DNA from: an uncultured Lachnospiraceae bacterium
GTDB taxonomy: Bacteria; Bacillota; Clostridia; Lachnospirales; Lachnospiraceae
Assembly: GCA_947178465.1 (NCBI GenBank)
Contig: CAMWYL010000034.1
Location: 1 to 15,445, forward strand
DNA length: 15,445 nt
Direction of reading: 5' to 3'
The notes beneath the pieces were generated by a model that was given only the letters and a program-made list of their open reading frames with translations, made no database searches and had not been told where the DNA came from. Positions 5,304 to 14,416 of the stretch are shown in pieces; the stretch's first letter is position 1; every line of letters starts with the position of its first letter. The position numbers and the translations under genes were made by a program.

Positions 5304-7793
5304 CTACAGCCAATCATTCCAGAATTTCTCCGCCCTTTTGGCGATTTCCTCCACGCTGACAATTTCATAATGACTCCACTCCCGCGGAAACATGCGCCGA
5401 TAGGAATAATCCAGAAACCGTTCGTCGAGCAGTGCAACCACGCCCACATCCTCCGCGGTCCGAATCACGCGCCCTGCCGACTGCAGCACCTTGTTCATTC
5501 CCGGAAAACGGTACGCATAGTCAAAGCCGCTTTCCCCCTGCGCGTCAAAATAGCTCTTCAAAAGCTCCCGCTCACAGCACACCTGCGGGATTCCGGTGCC
5601 CACAATCAAAACACCGATTAAGCTGTCGTGCTTTAAGTCGATTCCCTCTGAGAAAATGCCGCCCATTACACAGAAGCCGATTAAAATCCGCTCCTCCTCC
5701 TGCTCAATCTCAAAATTGATTTTCCTTGCGATATCACACGTCTCATTTCCTTGAAACCGCAGCAGAAACGCCTCCCTTTGCGACTCACTCATGCGCTCCT
5801 CCTGAACGATACACTCCATAATGGCTTCATCATAATACGCATCCATAAAGCAGTCATACACCTGCTCCAGAAACTGATGGGAGGGCAGAAATACCATATA
5901 ATTCCCGTAACGCTCCCTTACCACACCGTTAATATAGCGGGCAATACGCCGAAACTCCTCATCTCCCCGCCTTGTATATTTGCTGGTGACATCGTTCGCG
6001 ATAAAAAGTGCCTTCTTCGCCTCATCAAAGGTTGATTTCGCATAGACCTCATAGTCCTGTGCCTCGCCGCCGAGAAGCTTCTTATAATACTGTATCGGCA
6101 AAAACGTCGCCGAAAACAGGACGGTGCTCCGACCGCGCGCCATGCATTGGCGCAGATTGCGCGCCGGATTGACGCAGAACAGCTTCAGCATAAAATCCCC
6201 ATCATCCATAAGCTGACTGTAGGCAACATAATTGTCGTCCATAATCTCATACATATTCAGAAAGTGGGCAATCGCAAAATAGAGATCCAGCACCTCATCA
6301 CGCTCCGGAAAGCTCTCATGGTCGTCAAGGAAATCATCCATAGCCCCATACAGGCGGTTCAGCACCGATACAAAGCCGTCGATTTCATACTCCTGCCGAT
6401 ATTCGTCACACAGGCGTTTCATTCCCAGAAGCTCCCGATTGCACTTATCCAAAAGTCCTGTCACCTTCGTTTTGTAATCCTTCAACAGCTTCTTGGTCTT
6501 TAAAAACGCATTCTTAAACAAAGGCGCACTGTACATTTCACGCCCGCGCTCTAACAGATTGTGCGCCTCATCAATCAGAAAAATGTAATCCTTTCGCGTC
6601 ATTCCTTCCGAAAAAAAGCGCTTTAAATATACGCGCGGGTCAAACAAATAGTTATAATCCCCAATAACGGCATCGGAAAACAGGCTCATATCCAGACTCA
6701 TTTCAAAGGGACAAACCTGATGCTTTTGGGCGTACTCTGTCAATTTCTCCCGCGTGAAATGTTCCTCATGGACGAGCAGATCATACATGGCATCATTAAT
6801 ACGGTCAAAATATCCCTTGGCATAGGGGCATGCATCCGGATTGCATTCCGCCTCAAGCCCTTCTGACTTTAAAAAGCAGATTTTGTCCTTTGCGGTAATA
6901 ACAACTGTTTTTATACGAAGCCCCTCTTGCTGCAGCAGGTTGAAGCATTCCTGTGCCACCGTCCGCGTAATGGTCTTGGCCGTCAGGTAGAAGATTTTCT
7001 CCGCCATCCCCTCTCCCATCGCCTTGACCGCCGGAAACACTGTAGATACGGTCTTGCCAACACCGGTCGGTGCCTCCAGAAACAGCTTCCTGCGGTGATA
7101 AATCGTGTGGTAGACATGAGAAACAAGCTCCTTTTGCCCCTCCCTGTACGGAAACGGAAACGCAAGCTGCCTGATGGAAGCCGTGCGCGCCTCATACCAT
7201 TGTGACTGAAAATCCGCCCACTTCTTATATTCCTGCATCAACTCCTCAAACCAGCGGGACAGCTCCTCAATCGTATAGCTTTCATGGAAATATTTGAGTT
7301 CCTCCGTCTCCATATGGCAGTAGGTCATTCGAACGCCGATTTGAGAAAGTCCGCACTGCGTGGCATAAATATATGCATAACATTTTGCCTGCGCGAGATG
7401 AACGCCTACAGGCTGTTGAATTCGGCGAAGCTCCTTATAGGTTCCCTTAATCTCATCAATCGCCACCTGCGCATCCGAAGTCGCGGAGGGAAGCGTCTCC
7501 GCCTGTGCGTCCTGATGCGCCTCTTTGTGGTGCCACTCCCAATCATGGTCGATAATACCATCCGCCCGTCCCTCTATGAGAATATCGTAGTCGGACGTCT
7601 GACATGTCGGGCGCCATGTGTATTTCAGGCCGACCTCGGCATGGTACTCACTGCCCATACGCCGCTGGATCATCCTGTGAATGCGCCCGCCCTCCTGCAT
7701 GGCATTCTCCGGACTGCCCGACCTTCGATTGTCTATATTCCCCTCACGCAGTATAAATTCCACAAGCTGCCGAACCGATACACGTATTTCCAT
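5304..7793 (-). CDS. Fe-S superfamily 2 DNA helicase (XPD/DinG type) with N-terminal PD-(D/E)XK nuclease domain
   Basis: Predicted 829-residue cytoplasmic DNA repair enzyme. Residues 1-200 form a RecB/Cas4-like nuclease domain: His39, GRADG (75-79, Asp78), IDEIK (112-116, Glu114 and Lys116) and the QAKCY motif (135-139). The helicase follows: Walker A EAPTGVGKT (240-248); four cysteines (306, 317, 322, 361; spacing 10, 4, 38) expected to bind a 4Fe-4S cluster; DEAH box (408-411); SAT motif III (561-563); and motif VI QSAGRVIR (771-778). All catalytic motifs look intact. Such enzymes unwind 5'-to-3' and the nuclease could trim flaps or ends. The start is uncertain: a TTG at 7805 would add four residues. 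I prefer the ATG at 7793, although its ribosome binding site (GGATGAG, very close) is poor. The gene is alone on its strand, convergent with the antiporter and divergent from the ABC pair. Confidence 0.92.
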   Translation of the reverse strand: MEIRVSVRQLVEFILREGNIDNRRSGSPENAMQEGGRIHRMIQRRMGSEYHAEVGLKYTWRPTCQTSDYDILIEGRADGIIDHDWEWHHKEAHQDAQAETLPSATSDAQVAIDEIKGTYKELRRIQQPVGVHLAQAKCYAYIYATQCGLSQIGVRMTYCHMETEELKYFHESYTIEELSRWFEELMQEYKKWADFQSQWYEARTASIRQLAFPFPYREGQKELVSHVYHTIYHRRKLFLEAPTGVGKTVSTVFPAVKAMGEGMAEKIFYLTAKTITRTVAQECFNLLQQEGLRIKTVVITAKDKICFLKSEGLEAECNPDACPYAKGYFDRINDAMYDLLVHEEHFTREKLTEYAQKHQVCPFEMSLDMSLFSDAVIGDYNYLFDPRVYLKRFFSEGMTRKDYIFLIDEAHNLLERGREMYSAPLFKNAFLKTKKLLKDYKTKVTGLLDKCNRELLGMKRLCDEYRQEYEIDGFVSVLNRLYGAMDDFLDDHESFPERDEVLDLYFAIAHFLNMYEIMDDNYVAYSQLMDDGDFMLKLFCVNPARNLRQCMARGRSTVLFSATFLPIQYYKKLLGGEAQDYEVYAKSTFDEAKKALFIANDVTSKYTRRGDEEFRRIARYINGVVRERYGNYMVFLPSHQFLEQVYDCFMDAYYDEAIMECIVQEERMSESQREAFLLRFQGNETCDIARKINFEIEQEEERILIGFCVMGGIFSEGIDLKHDSLIGVLIVGTGIPQVCCERELLKSYFDAQGESGFDYAYRFPGMNKVLQSAGRVIRTAEDVGVVALLDERFLDYSYRRMFPREWSHYEIVSVEEIAKRAEKFWNDWL

Positions 7794-7894
7794 CTTCTCA
7801 TCCAATCTGAAATATTTCCCGCTTCCTGTTTTGGTCGCTATTTATATAGTAGTGTATCACAAAATAATCAAAAAAGTATACCTTTCCGGTCCCC

Positions 7895-7957
7895 TAAAAA
7901 AATCTTTAAAATTTTTCAATTTTCCCCCTTTACTATTCCCCTGTTTTGGTCTATATT
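7895..7957 (+). promoter_or_regulatory. Promoter with AT-rich upstream element for the ABC exporter pair
   Basis: TTTACT (7929-7934) and TATATT (7952-7957) are separated by 17 bases, giving a start near 7964 and a leader of about 35 bases. The stretch 7895-7923 consists of A and T runs that resemble an UP element. The rest of the 205-base gap between the divergent genes (7794-7998) contains no ORF. A possible minus-strand -10 (TATAAA, near 7842-7848) lacks a convincing -35. Confidence 0.55.
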
Positions 7958-7998
7958 TAGAAGACTACCGTACAAAAAGAAAAGGGGGAGGTATCTTT

Positions 7999-9783
7999 AT
8001 GACTGCCATGAAATGGTTCTATTCTTTTCTGAAAAAGCATAACCGAAGTATGGCGCTCGGCCTGGTGATGGTCACTGTGATTTCGGTGCTGGCTATTGTC
8101 AAGCCTATTGTGTCCGGCTCCATCGTCGATGACGTTATCATCGCCGGCCGATATGAGTTGCTGCCGAAGCTGATTGCGCTGCTCATCCTTATTACCGTTC
8201 TCAGAGGGCTGCTGCGATATTGGTCACAGGTCACGTTTGAGACCTGCTCGCAGAATGTCCTCTACGCCATGCGTGACACGGTATATCGGAAGCTCCTTCA
8301 GGAGGACTTTGACTTTTACAACAAAAAGCGCACGGGCGACCTGCTCAGCCGCCAGACCGGCGATATGGACGCTATTCGCCATTTTATTGCGTTTGTCATT
8401 TATCAGGTTTATGAGAATGTATTCCTGTTTTTCTTTGCGCTGATTATGATATTCACGGTAAAATGGACGCTCGCGCTGTGTATGTGCGCAGTGCTTCCGT
8501 TTACCCTGCTTGTCACCTTAAGCCAGCGCAAAAACGGCCGCCCCCGGTTCCAGAAGATCAGGGAGCAGTTCTCCTCCCTGAACACCTTCGTACAGGAGAA
8601 CATCAGCGGCAACCGCGTTGTTAAGGCCTTCTCCAAGGAAGACTACGAAATCAGCAAATTTAATAAAGAGAATGACGGCTATCGGGATGCCGAGCTTGCC
8701 GCCGCCGAAATCTGGACGAAATATGTGCCCCTGTTTGAATTTCTTTCAAACATGCTCACAATCATCCTGATGCTTGTCGGCAGTATCATGGTGATCCAAG
8801 GCGCAATGACACTCGGAAATTATGTAACCATCAACGGATACCTGTGGATGCTCACGAACCCTCTTCGGCAGATTGGATGGCGTATCAATGATATTCAACG
8901 CTTTACGACCTCGGTTGAAAAGATTTACGCAACCTACAGTGAGGAACCGAAGGTAAAACGCCCTGACAAGGCAATTCCCTGTGAGCGGCTGAAAGGTGAC
9001 GTCACTTTTCGCAATGTCTCCTACAGCGCGGACGACGAGGAGATTATACATAATGTAAGCTTCACCGTAAAAAGCGGACAGACCGTCGGAATCCTCGGCT
9101 CTACCGGCTCCGGCAAGTCAACGATTATGAACCTGCTGTGCCGCTTCTATGATGTGACGGACGGAGAAGTCCTTGTAGACGGCAGGAACGTCAAGGATTT
9201 GGACCTGTATAATCTGCGTCAGAATATCGGTATGGCAATGCAGGATGTCTTTCTGTTCTCCGATACGGTCGAGGGAAACATTGCCTACAGCAAGCCCGAC
9301 TGCCCGTTTGAGGAAGTGCAGAAGGCGGCGGTCATGGCAGACGCGGACAGCTTTATCCGGGAAATGCCGGATGGCTATGATACCATTGTCGGAGAGCGCG
9401 GCGTCGGACTTTCCGGCGGACAAAAGCAGCGTATTTCCCTTGCACGCGCACTTTTGAAGGAGCCGTCGATTCTGATTTTGGACGATACGACCTCCGCCGT
9501 GGATATGGAAACAGAAAGCTATATCCAGCAGCAGCTCAACGCAATTGAACACAAATGCACGAATTTCGTGGTGGCCTACCGGATTTCTTCCATTAAAGAC
9601 TCTGATTTAATCCTTGTGCTGAATGACGGGTGCATCGTGGAGCAGGGAACGCATGACGAGCTACTGGCAAACAATGGCTATTACGCAACCGTTTTCCGCC
9701 ATCAGTACGGAGAATTCGAAAAATACGTGGATGAACTGAATACCACCACAGACAGGGGAGGTGAAGCACATGGCACGAAATAA
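7999..9783 (+). CDS. ABC exporter half-transporter 1 (degenerate Walker B/H-loop subunit)
   Basis: This 594-residue protein is a type IV ABC exporter half: six membrane helices (about 17-295) fused to a nucleotide-binding domain. Walker A is GSTGSGKST (367-375), the Q-loop glutamine is 415 and the signature LSGGQ (471-475) is canonical. The Walker B end reads ILDDTT, so the catalytic Glu is Asp496, and the H-loop histidine is replaced by Tyr527 (VAYRIS). Heterodimeric exporters such as LmrCD, BmrCD and TM287/288 show the same kind of asymmetry, so this subunit probably contributes the degenerate ATP site while its LSGGQ completes the active site on the partner. The frame is open well upstream of 7999, but the ATG there has a very strong AGGGGGAGG 7 bases before it and gives the family's normal length. 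The substrate (drug, lipid or peptide) is unknown. It overlaps the next gene by 14 bases. Confidence 0.94.
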   Translation: MTAMKWFYSFLKKHNRSMALGLVMVTVISVLAIVKPIVSGSIVDDVIIAGRYELLPKLIALLILITVLRGLLRYWSQVTFETCSQNVLYAMRDTVYRKLLQEDFDFYNKKRTGDLLSRQTGDMDAIRHFIAFVIYQVYENVFLFFFALIMIFTVKWTLALCMCAVLPFTLLVTLSQRKNGRPRFQKIREQFSSLNTFVQENISGNRVVKAFSKEDYEISKFNKENDGYRDAELAAAEIWTKYVPLFEFLSNMLTIILMLVGSIMVIQGAMTLGNYVTINGYLWMLTNPLRQIGWRINDIQRFTTSVEKIYATYSEEPKVKRPDKAIPCERLKGDVTFRNVSYSADDEEIIHNVSFTVKSGQTVGILGSTGSGKSTIMNLLCRFYDVTDGEVLVDGRNVKDLDLYNLRQNIGMAMQDVFLFSDTVEGNIAYSKPDCPFEEVQKAAVMADADSFIREMPDGYDTIVGERGVGLSGGQKQRISLARALLKEPSILILDDTTSAVDMETESYIQQQLNAIEHKCTNFVVAYRISSIKDSDLILVLNDGCIVEQGTHDELLANNGYYATVFRHQYGEFEKYVDELNTTTDRGGEAHGTK

Positions 9784-11566
9784 ATACGATATTGATGAGG
9801 TTATGGAGGATAAATTTGATTTAAACCAGCTCAAGCGTGTCTTCCAATATGTAAAACCCTACCGCGGACAACTCGCACTTGCACTGTTTTTGATGCTGTC
9901 CTCCTCCGCGCTGACCATGCTCTTTCCGATATTTATCAGTGAAATCATGGACAAATACATCCCCGCGGAGAACATACGGGCAATTGTGATTATCACGCTG
10001 TTGTCGCTGGTTATTGTTTTGTACGCCTGTGTCTGTATCCGGCTCAAAATCCGCATTACCAGCCGCATCGGCCAAGCCATCGTGCATCAGCTCCGCTCGG
10101 ATATCTTCTGCCACCTGCAGGAGCTTCCGTTTTCCTATTATGATGAACGCCCGCATGGTAAAATACAGGTGCGCGTCGTCAATTATGTAAACAGCCTGAG
10201 TGATTTGCTCTCCAACGGTATCATCAACACGATTACCGATATGTGCAACCTGATATTTATCGTGGCATTTATGCTGCTGCTCCATGTCCGGCTCACGCTC
10301 ATTTGCCTGTGCGGTCTGCCGGTTCTGGTCGCTGTCATTATCTTTGTCAAAAGACGCCAGCGGCGCGCATGGCAAATTCAGAGCAACAAGCAGTCCAACC
10401 TGACCGCGTATATTGCCGAGAGCATCAACGGTATCCGTGTTACGCAGTCTTTTGTCCGCGAGCGGGAAAACACCTCCATCTTTAACCGCCTGAGTGACAG
10501 CTACAGAACGGCGTGGATGCGTGCGGTCAAATACAATTTCATTATGTGGCCTTGTATTGACTCGATTTCCACCGTAACCACCGCATTTATCTATGTTATT
10601 GGTATCGGATGGATTTCGGGCGAGCTCTACGGCGTTACCATTGGTATCCTGATTGCCTTTACCTCGTATATCTCAAGGTTCTGGGAGCCGATTAACACAT
10701 TGGCCTCCTTCTACAACTCGCTGCTTACGGCGATTGCGTATCTGGAGCGTATCTTTGAGACGATTGACGAGCCTGTCAATGTAAAGGACATTGCCGATGC
10801 GGCGGAGATGCCGCCGATTGTCGGAAAGGTTACATTTAAGGATGTATGCTTCAGCTATGAGGACGGCGTACAGGTTTTAAACAAGGTAAACTTCACGGCA
10901 AACCCCGGCGATACCTATGCGATTGTAGGCCCTACCGGAGCCGGAAAGTCAACAATTGTCAACCTGATCTGTCGGTTTTACAATGTGGACTCCGGCGAAA
11001 TCCTGATTGACGGCACCGATATTTCCAAGACAACGCTCAAGTCCCTGCGCAAGCAGATGGGGATTATGATGCAGGACAGCTTTATTTTCTCCGGGACGAT
11101 TATGGATAATATCCGTTATGGTAATCTGGAAGCCACGGAGGAGGAGGTTATCGCCGCCGCCAAGACGGTCTGCGCACATGATTTTATTATGGGAATGGAA
11201 AACGGCTATCAGACACAGGTAAACGAGCGCGGAAGCCGCCTGTCTGCCGGACAACGTCAGTTGATCAGCTTCGCGCGGGCGCTGCTTGAGGACCCCGCCA
11301 TCCTGATACTCGACGAAGCGACCTCCAGCATTGACACGGAAACGGAAATTCTCCTGCAAAGGGGATTGAACCGGCTTCTTGAGGGACGTACTTCCTTTAT
11401 CATTGCACACCGGCTCTCCACCATTAAGAACGCAAGCTGTATTATGTATGTAGATAAGGGAAATATTCTGGAAAGCGGAACGCATGATGAACTGCTTGAG
11501 AAGAAAGGCGAATATTATAACCTGTTTATGTCACAGTATGATTTTCTCAGGAAAAAAGAAATATAA
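9770..11566 (+). CDS. ABC exporter half-transporter 2 (catalytic Walker B subunit)
   Basis: This 598-residue half-exporter is the partner of the preceding subunit. Six membrane helices (about 35-320) precede the ATPase domain: Walker A GPTGAGKST (387-395), Q-loop Gln435, Walker B ILDEATSS with catalytic Glu516, and switch His547 (IAHRLS), all canonical. The signature is LSAGQ (491-495) rather than LSGGQ. Thus the intact ATP site should form from this Walker A/B plus the partner's LSGGQ, while this LSAGQ faces the partner's degenerate site. The ATG at 9770 lies 8 bases after AGGGGAGG and overlaps the 3' end of subunit 1 by 14 bases, so translation is likely coupled and expression equal. A GTG three codons upstream (9761) overlaps the ribosome binding site and is unlikely. 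A strong terminator follows. The export substrate cannot be told from the sequence. Confidence 0.94.
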   Translation: MARNKYDIDEVMEDKFDLNQLKRVFQYVKPYRGQLALALFLMLSSSALTMLFPIFISEIMDKYIPAENIRAIVIITLLSLVIVLYACVCIRLKIRITSRIGQAIVHQLRSDIFCHLQELPFSYYDERPHGKIQVRVVNYVNSLSDLLSNGIINTITDMCNLIFIVAFMLLLHVRLTLICLCGLPVLVAVIIFVKRRQRRAWQIQSNKQSNLTAYIAESINGIRVTQSFVRERENTSIFNRLSDSYRTAWMRAVKYNFIMWPCIDSISTVTTAFIYVIGIGWISGELYGVTIGILIAFTSYISRFWEPINTLASFYNSLLTAIAYLERIFETIDEPVNVKDIADAAEMPPIVGKVTFKDVCFSYEDGVQVLNKVNFTANPGDTYAIVGPTGAGKSTIVNLICRFYNVDSGEILIDGTDISKTTLKSLRKQMGIMMQDSFIFSGTIMDNIRYGNLEATEEEVIAAAKTVCAHDFIMGMENGYQTQVNERGSRLSAGQRQLISFARALLEDPAILILDEATSSIDTETEILLQRGLNRLLEGRTSFIIAHRLSTIKNASCIMYVDKGNILESGTHDELLEKKGEYYNLFMSQYDFLRKKEI

Positions 11567-11581
11567 TTAAAACACTGCCTG

Positions 11582-11625
11582 ACGGCAGGTCTGTGAAACT
11601 CACAGACTTGCCGTTTTGGTTTTTA
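11582..11625. terminator. Rho-independent terminator shared by the ABC pair and the MATE gene
   Basis: The arms 11582-11596 and 11600-11614 pair over 15 bp with one G-U wobble and a 3-base loop (AAC). TTTTGGTTTTT follows on the plus strand, so it ends the ABC operon. The 3' arm contains the last codons and the TGA (11600-11602) of the convergent MATE gene. On the minus strand the hairpin is followed by a shorter T run about ten bases downstream, so it may also help end that operon. Confidence 0.85.
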
Positions 11626-12961
11626 ACACCTTTCTTGCGACAATAACAAAGGTCAGCAGATGAACCAACAGCGTAATTGTCCATGTAATCGGATAAGAGA
11701 CATACACGGTTGTAAGCGTGTGATATTGCGGCAGCTTAAAGACCGTTGCAATCCACACCAGCCGCAGCCCGCAGGCGCCAATCAACGACACTACCATCGG
11801 GATTACCGCATAACCGATACCGCGCAGCGCGCCTACCAGCACATCCATCACCCCACAGAGCGCATATACCGTACAGATAATCTTCAGGCGCATCATCCCG
11901 GCCGCGACCACCTCTGCGCTGGGCGAATATATCCCGAGCAGCGCATTGCCAAAAAGCACCGCAAAATTACCGAGTATCAGTCCCGTGGCGATTACATACA
12001 CCTCGCCCGCAAGCAGGATCCGGTAAATCCGCTTGTACTCCTTTGCCCCGTAATTCTGACTGGTAAAGGATATCGTCGCCTGATAGAAGGCGTTCATTGC
12101 CATATAGACAAAGCCTTCAATATTTGCCGCCGCCGAATTTCCCGCAACGGCAATTGCTCCAAAGGAGTTGACCGCCGACTGAATAACCACGTTCGAAAGC
12201 GAAAAGACCATTCCCTGAAAGCCCGCCGGAAGTCCTACACGGAGTATCTTTGCGAACTTCTCCCGTGTAATCGCAAGCGCCTTCAAATCCAGATGGATAC
12301 TGCTCTGCTCCCGTATCAGGCACCGCACCACCAAGGTCGCCGAAACCGTCTGCGAAATGGCCGTAGCCGCCGCGACACCCGCAACACCCCACCGACAGAC
12401 GATCACAAAAAACAGGTTCAGCAATACATTGATCACACCGGCTTCTATCAGATAATAGAGCGGGCGCTTGGTATCGCCTACCGCACGCAGAATCGCGCTG
12501 CCGAAGTTATAAACCATCGTAGAGGTCATTCCAAGGAAATAAATGCGCAAATACAGCACTGCAAGGTCCAACACCTCCTCAGGCGCCTGCATCAGTTCCA
12601 GCAGCACCCGCGCACCCGCAATACCGATTACCGTCAGAAGCACGCCGCTGTAAATGCTCAAAAGCATGGAGGTATGTACCGTCTCCCTCAGATCACTGTC
12701 CTTTTTCGCCCCGTAATACTGTGCGACAAGCACGTTTGTACCAATGGACATTCCGATAAAAAGGTTGGTGAGCAGGTTAATCAACGCGCCGTTGGAGCCG
12801 ACCGCCGCCAGCGCGTTATCGCCCGCAAAGCGACCGACCACCACGATATCCGCCGCGTTAAACAGCAATTGTAAAATACCCGAAAACATCAGCGGTATCG
12901 CAAACACAAGCATCTTCCGGAATACCGAACCGCTACACATATCAATCTCGTACTTTTTCAT
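11600..12961 (-). CDS. MATE-family multidrug/cation antiporter
   Basis: This 453-residue integral membrane protein belongs to the multidrug and toxic compound extrusion family, which exports cationic drugs or metabolites using Na+ or H+ gradients. It has about twelve hydrophobic helices in two homologous halves. Recognisable features are the MKKYEIDMC start common in clostridial members, FNAADIVVVGRFAGDNALAAVGS (34-56) in the first half, and FNFGSAILRAVGDT-like and RIGY/ALRGIGYAV-like segments at matching places in the two halves. The ATG at 12961 is preceded by AGAGG at 7 bases. An ATG at 12982, directly after the upstream stop, would add seven residues and also has a GGAAGG upstream, so the start is not certain. 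It lies 21 bases behind the methyltransferase gene and is probably third in the argC operon. The substrate is unknown. Confidence 0.92.
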   Translation of the reverse strand: MKKYEIDMCSGSVFRKMLVFAIPLMFSGILQLLFNAADIVVVGRFAGDNALAAVGSNGALINLLTNLFIGMSIGTNVLVAQYYGAKKDSDLRETVHTSMLLSIYSGVLLTVIGIAGARVLLELMQAPEEVLDLAVLYLRIYFLGMTSTMVYNFGSAILRAVGDTKRPLYYLIEAGVINVLLNLFFVIVCRWGVAGVAAATAISQTVSATLVVRCLIREQSSIHLDLKALAITREKFAKILRVGLPAGFQGMVFSLSNVVIQSAVNSFGAIAVAGNSAAANIEGFVYMAMNAFYQATISFTSQNYGAKEYKRIYRILLAGEVYVIATGLILGNFAVLFGNALLGIYSPSAEVVAAGMMRLKIICTVYALCGVMDVLVGALRGIGYAVIPMVVSLIGACGLRLVWIATVFKLPQYHTLTTVYVSYPITWTITLLVHLLTFVIVARKVLKTKTASL

Positions 12962-12982
12962 TCTTAAACCTCTTTTCTGCAT

Positions 12983-14416
12983 TTAACCCTTCCGGAGTCC
13001 CTTCGGATAATGGTTCTTCATTATCTGCCCCGCAAGCTTTCCCCAACCGATACCATAGCCCTGGTAGGTCATCAGGTACCAGCCCTTTTCGCCATCCGCT
13101 GCCAGCGTCAGCCCATTCAGGTACGCACGCGCCCTTGCGTCCGCATCCTCCTGCGTGCCGTCATAAAGCTCCATGGTGTGCCTTGCCTCCTTTGGCCCCA
13201 GCGTAAGCGCAAGCGCGTGAGATGGCTCAAAGCGGTTCTTTTTCAGTGTCCCGAGATGCAGCCCCGGACGCAGCACCTTCAGCCCGTCCAATGCGGGCAG
13301 TTCCCGCGGCATCAGATAAAGTTGGTCACCAAACCGTAAAAAGCAGTCCTCCCTGTCCTCCGCTAAGTCCACGCCGAGCGCTTCTTCCTGAAACTGCATC
13401 CATTCCTTTACATCGCTCCCGCGCAGCCCCTTCTGCATTCCGCCGGAAAAGGGCTTTCTGCCGCCTTCCGGTACACTCCCGGACTTTTGCAGCACCGCAA
13501 AGTAATGCCCCTCTCCTTCCACCAGATGCGGGAACAGCCGTATCGTGCGCCGCAATGCCGCGATATCCGGCGTCTCCTGCGCTGCGTCCGCACCATAGCA
13601 CACCCACTGCGGCACGCCCTCCGTCATTCCGCCAAGCAACGGTACCTCCACGATTTCATATCCGGGATGGCGTTTCAGAAACCGCGCAACACTTCCCTCA
13701 TTTTCGGCAGGCGCAAATGTGCAGGTAGAATATACCAGCCTTCCGCCCGCGCGCAGCATTGCGTCCGCACAGTCAAGGATTTCATCCTGCCGTTTGGCAC
13801 AGAGTCGGACATTCTCAAGACTCCATTCCTCTGCCGCAGCCGGATTCTTGCGAAACATCCCCTCTCCGGAGCAGGGTGCATCCACCAGAATACAGTCAAA
13901 ATATTCTCCGAACAACTCTGCCAGACGCTGCGGCGTCTCATTCGTAACAACCGCATTCCTTATTCCCATACGCTCAACATTTTCCGACAGGATTTTCGCC
14001 CGCGCAGGGTGGATTTCATTGCATACAAGAAGCCCTTCATTCTTCATATAAGAGGCAATCTGTGTCGTCTTTCCGCCCGGCGCCGCACAAAGGTCAAGCA
14101 CCCGCTCCCCCGGCCGTGCGTCAAGGTATGCCGCCGGCGCCATCGCGCTCGGCTCCTGTATGTAATATGCACCCGCCTCATGCAGCGGATGCTTCCCTGC
14201 CGGCTGTCCGTCATCATAATAAAAGCCATTCGGCTCCCACGAAACCTTCCGCAGCCCCATAAACGGCGCCTTCGCCGGAAGCTCCTCTTTCGTTCCCTTC
14301 AACGCATTCACCCGCAGCGCGGACACCTTCCGGCTCTCATAGCTGCACAGGAACGCAGGATACGCTTCTCCAAGCATATCCTGCATCCGAATCTCAAACT
14401 CCTTTGGCAGTATCAT
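12983..14416 (-). CDS. rsmF: RsmF/NOP2-type 16S rRNA m5C methyltransferase
   Basis: Predicted SAM-dependent enzyme that makes 5-methylcytosine in rRNA (RsmB/NOP/Sun family). The 477-residue protein has an N-terminal substrate-binding region (1-100) with the family segment EAGAYYIQEPSAM. The catalytic domain follows: SAM-binding LDLCAAPGGKTTQIA (107-121), motif IV VDAPCSGEGMFRK (178-190, Cys182) and motif VI YSTCTF (229-234) with the likely nucleophile Cys232. The remaining 230 residues match the RsmF-type C-terminal extension and end in a PUA-like domain (GWYLMTYQGYGIGWGK) that would contact RNA. The ATG overlaps the argC stop by four bases (ATGA), and AAGGGA lies 8 bases upstream, so translation is coupled to argC. 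The exact target base is not known; rsmF is used by family resemblance. Confidence 0.9.
   Translation of the reverse strand: MILPKEFEIRMQDMLGEAYPAFLCSYESRKVSALRVNALKGTKEELPAKAPFMGLRKVSWEPNGFYYDDGQPAGKHPLHEAGAYYIQEPSAMAPAAYLDARPGERVLDLCAAPGGKTTQIASYMKNEGLLVCNEIHPARAKILSENVERMGIRNAVVTNETPQRLAELFGEYFDCILVDAPCSGEGMFRKNPAAAEEWSLENVRLCAKRQDEILDCADAMLRAGGRLVYSTCTFAPAENEGSVARFLKRHPGYEIVEVPLLGGMTEGVPQWVCYGADAAQETPDIAALRRTIRLFPHLVEGEGHYFAVLQKSGSVPEGGRKPFSGGMQKGLRGSDVKEWMQFQEEALGVDLAEDREDCFLRFGDQLYLMPRELPALDGLKVLRPGLHLGTLKKNRFEPSHALALTLGPKEARHTMELYDGTQEDADARARAYLNGLTLAADGEKGWYLMTYQGYGIGWGKLAGQIMKNHYPKGLRKG

Noticed and set aside
7681..7998. In-frame upstream extension of ABC subunit 1
   Set aside because: The frame is open by chance across the antisense of the helicase gene and the promoter. 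The ATG at 7999 has a very strong ribosome binding site and gives the normal family length.
11660..12874. 404-codon plus-strand ORF opposite the MATE gene
   Set aside because: Its His/Arg/Gln-rich composition is typical of a shadow of a membrane protein gene, and it has no initiation signal.
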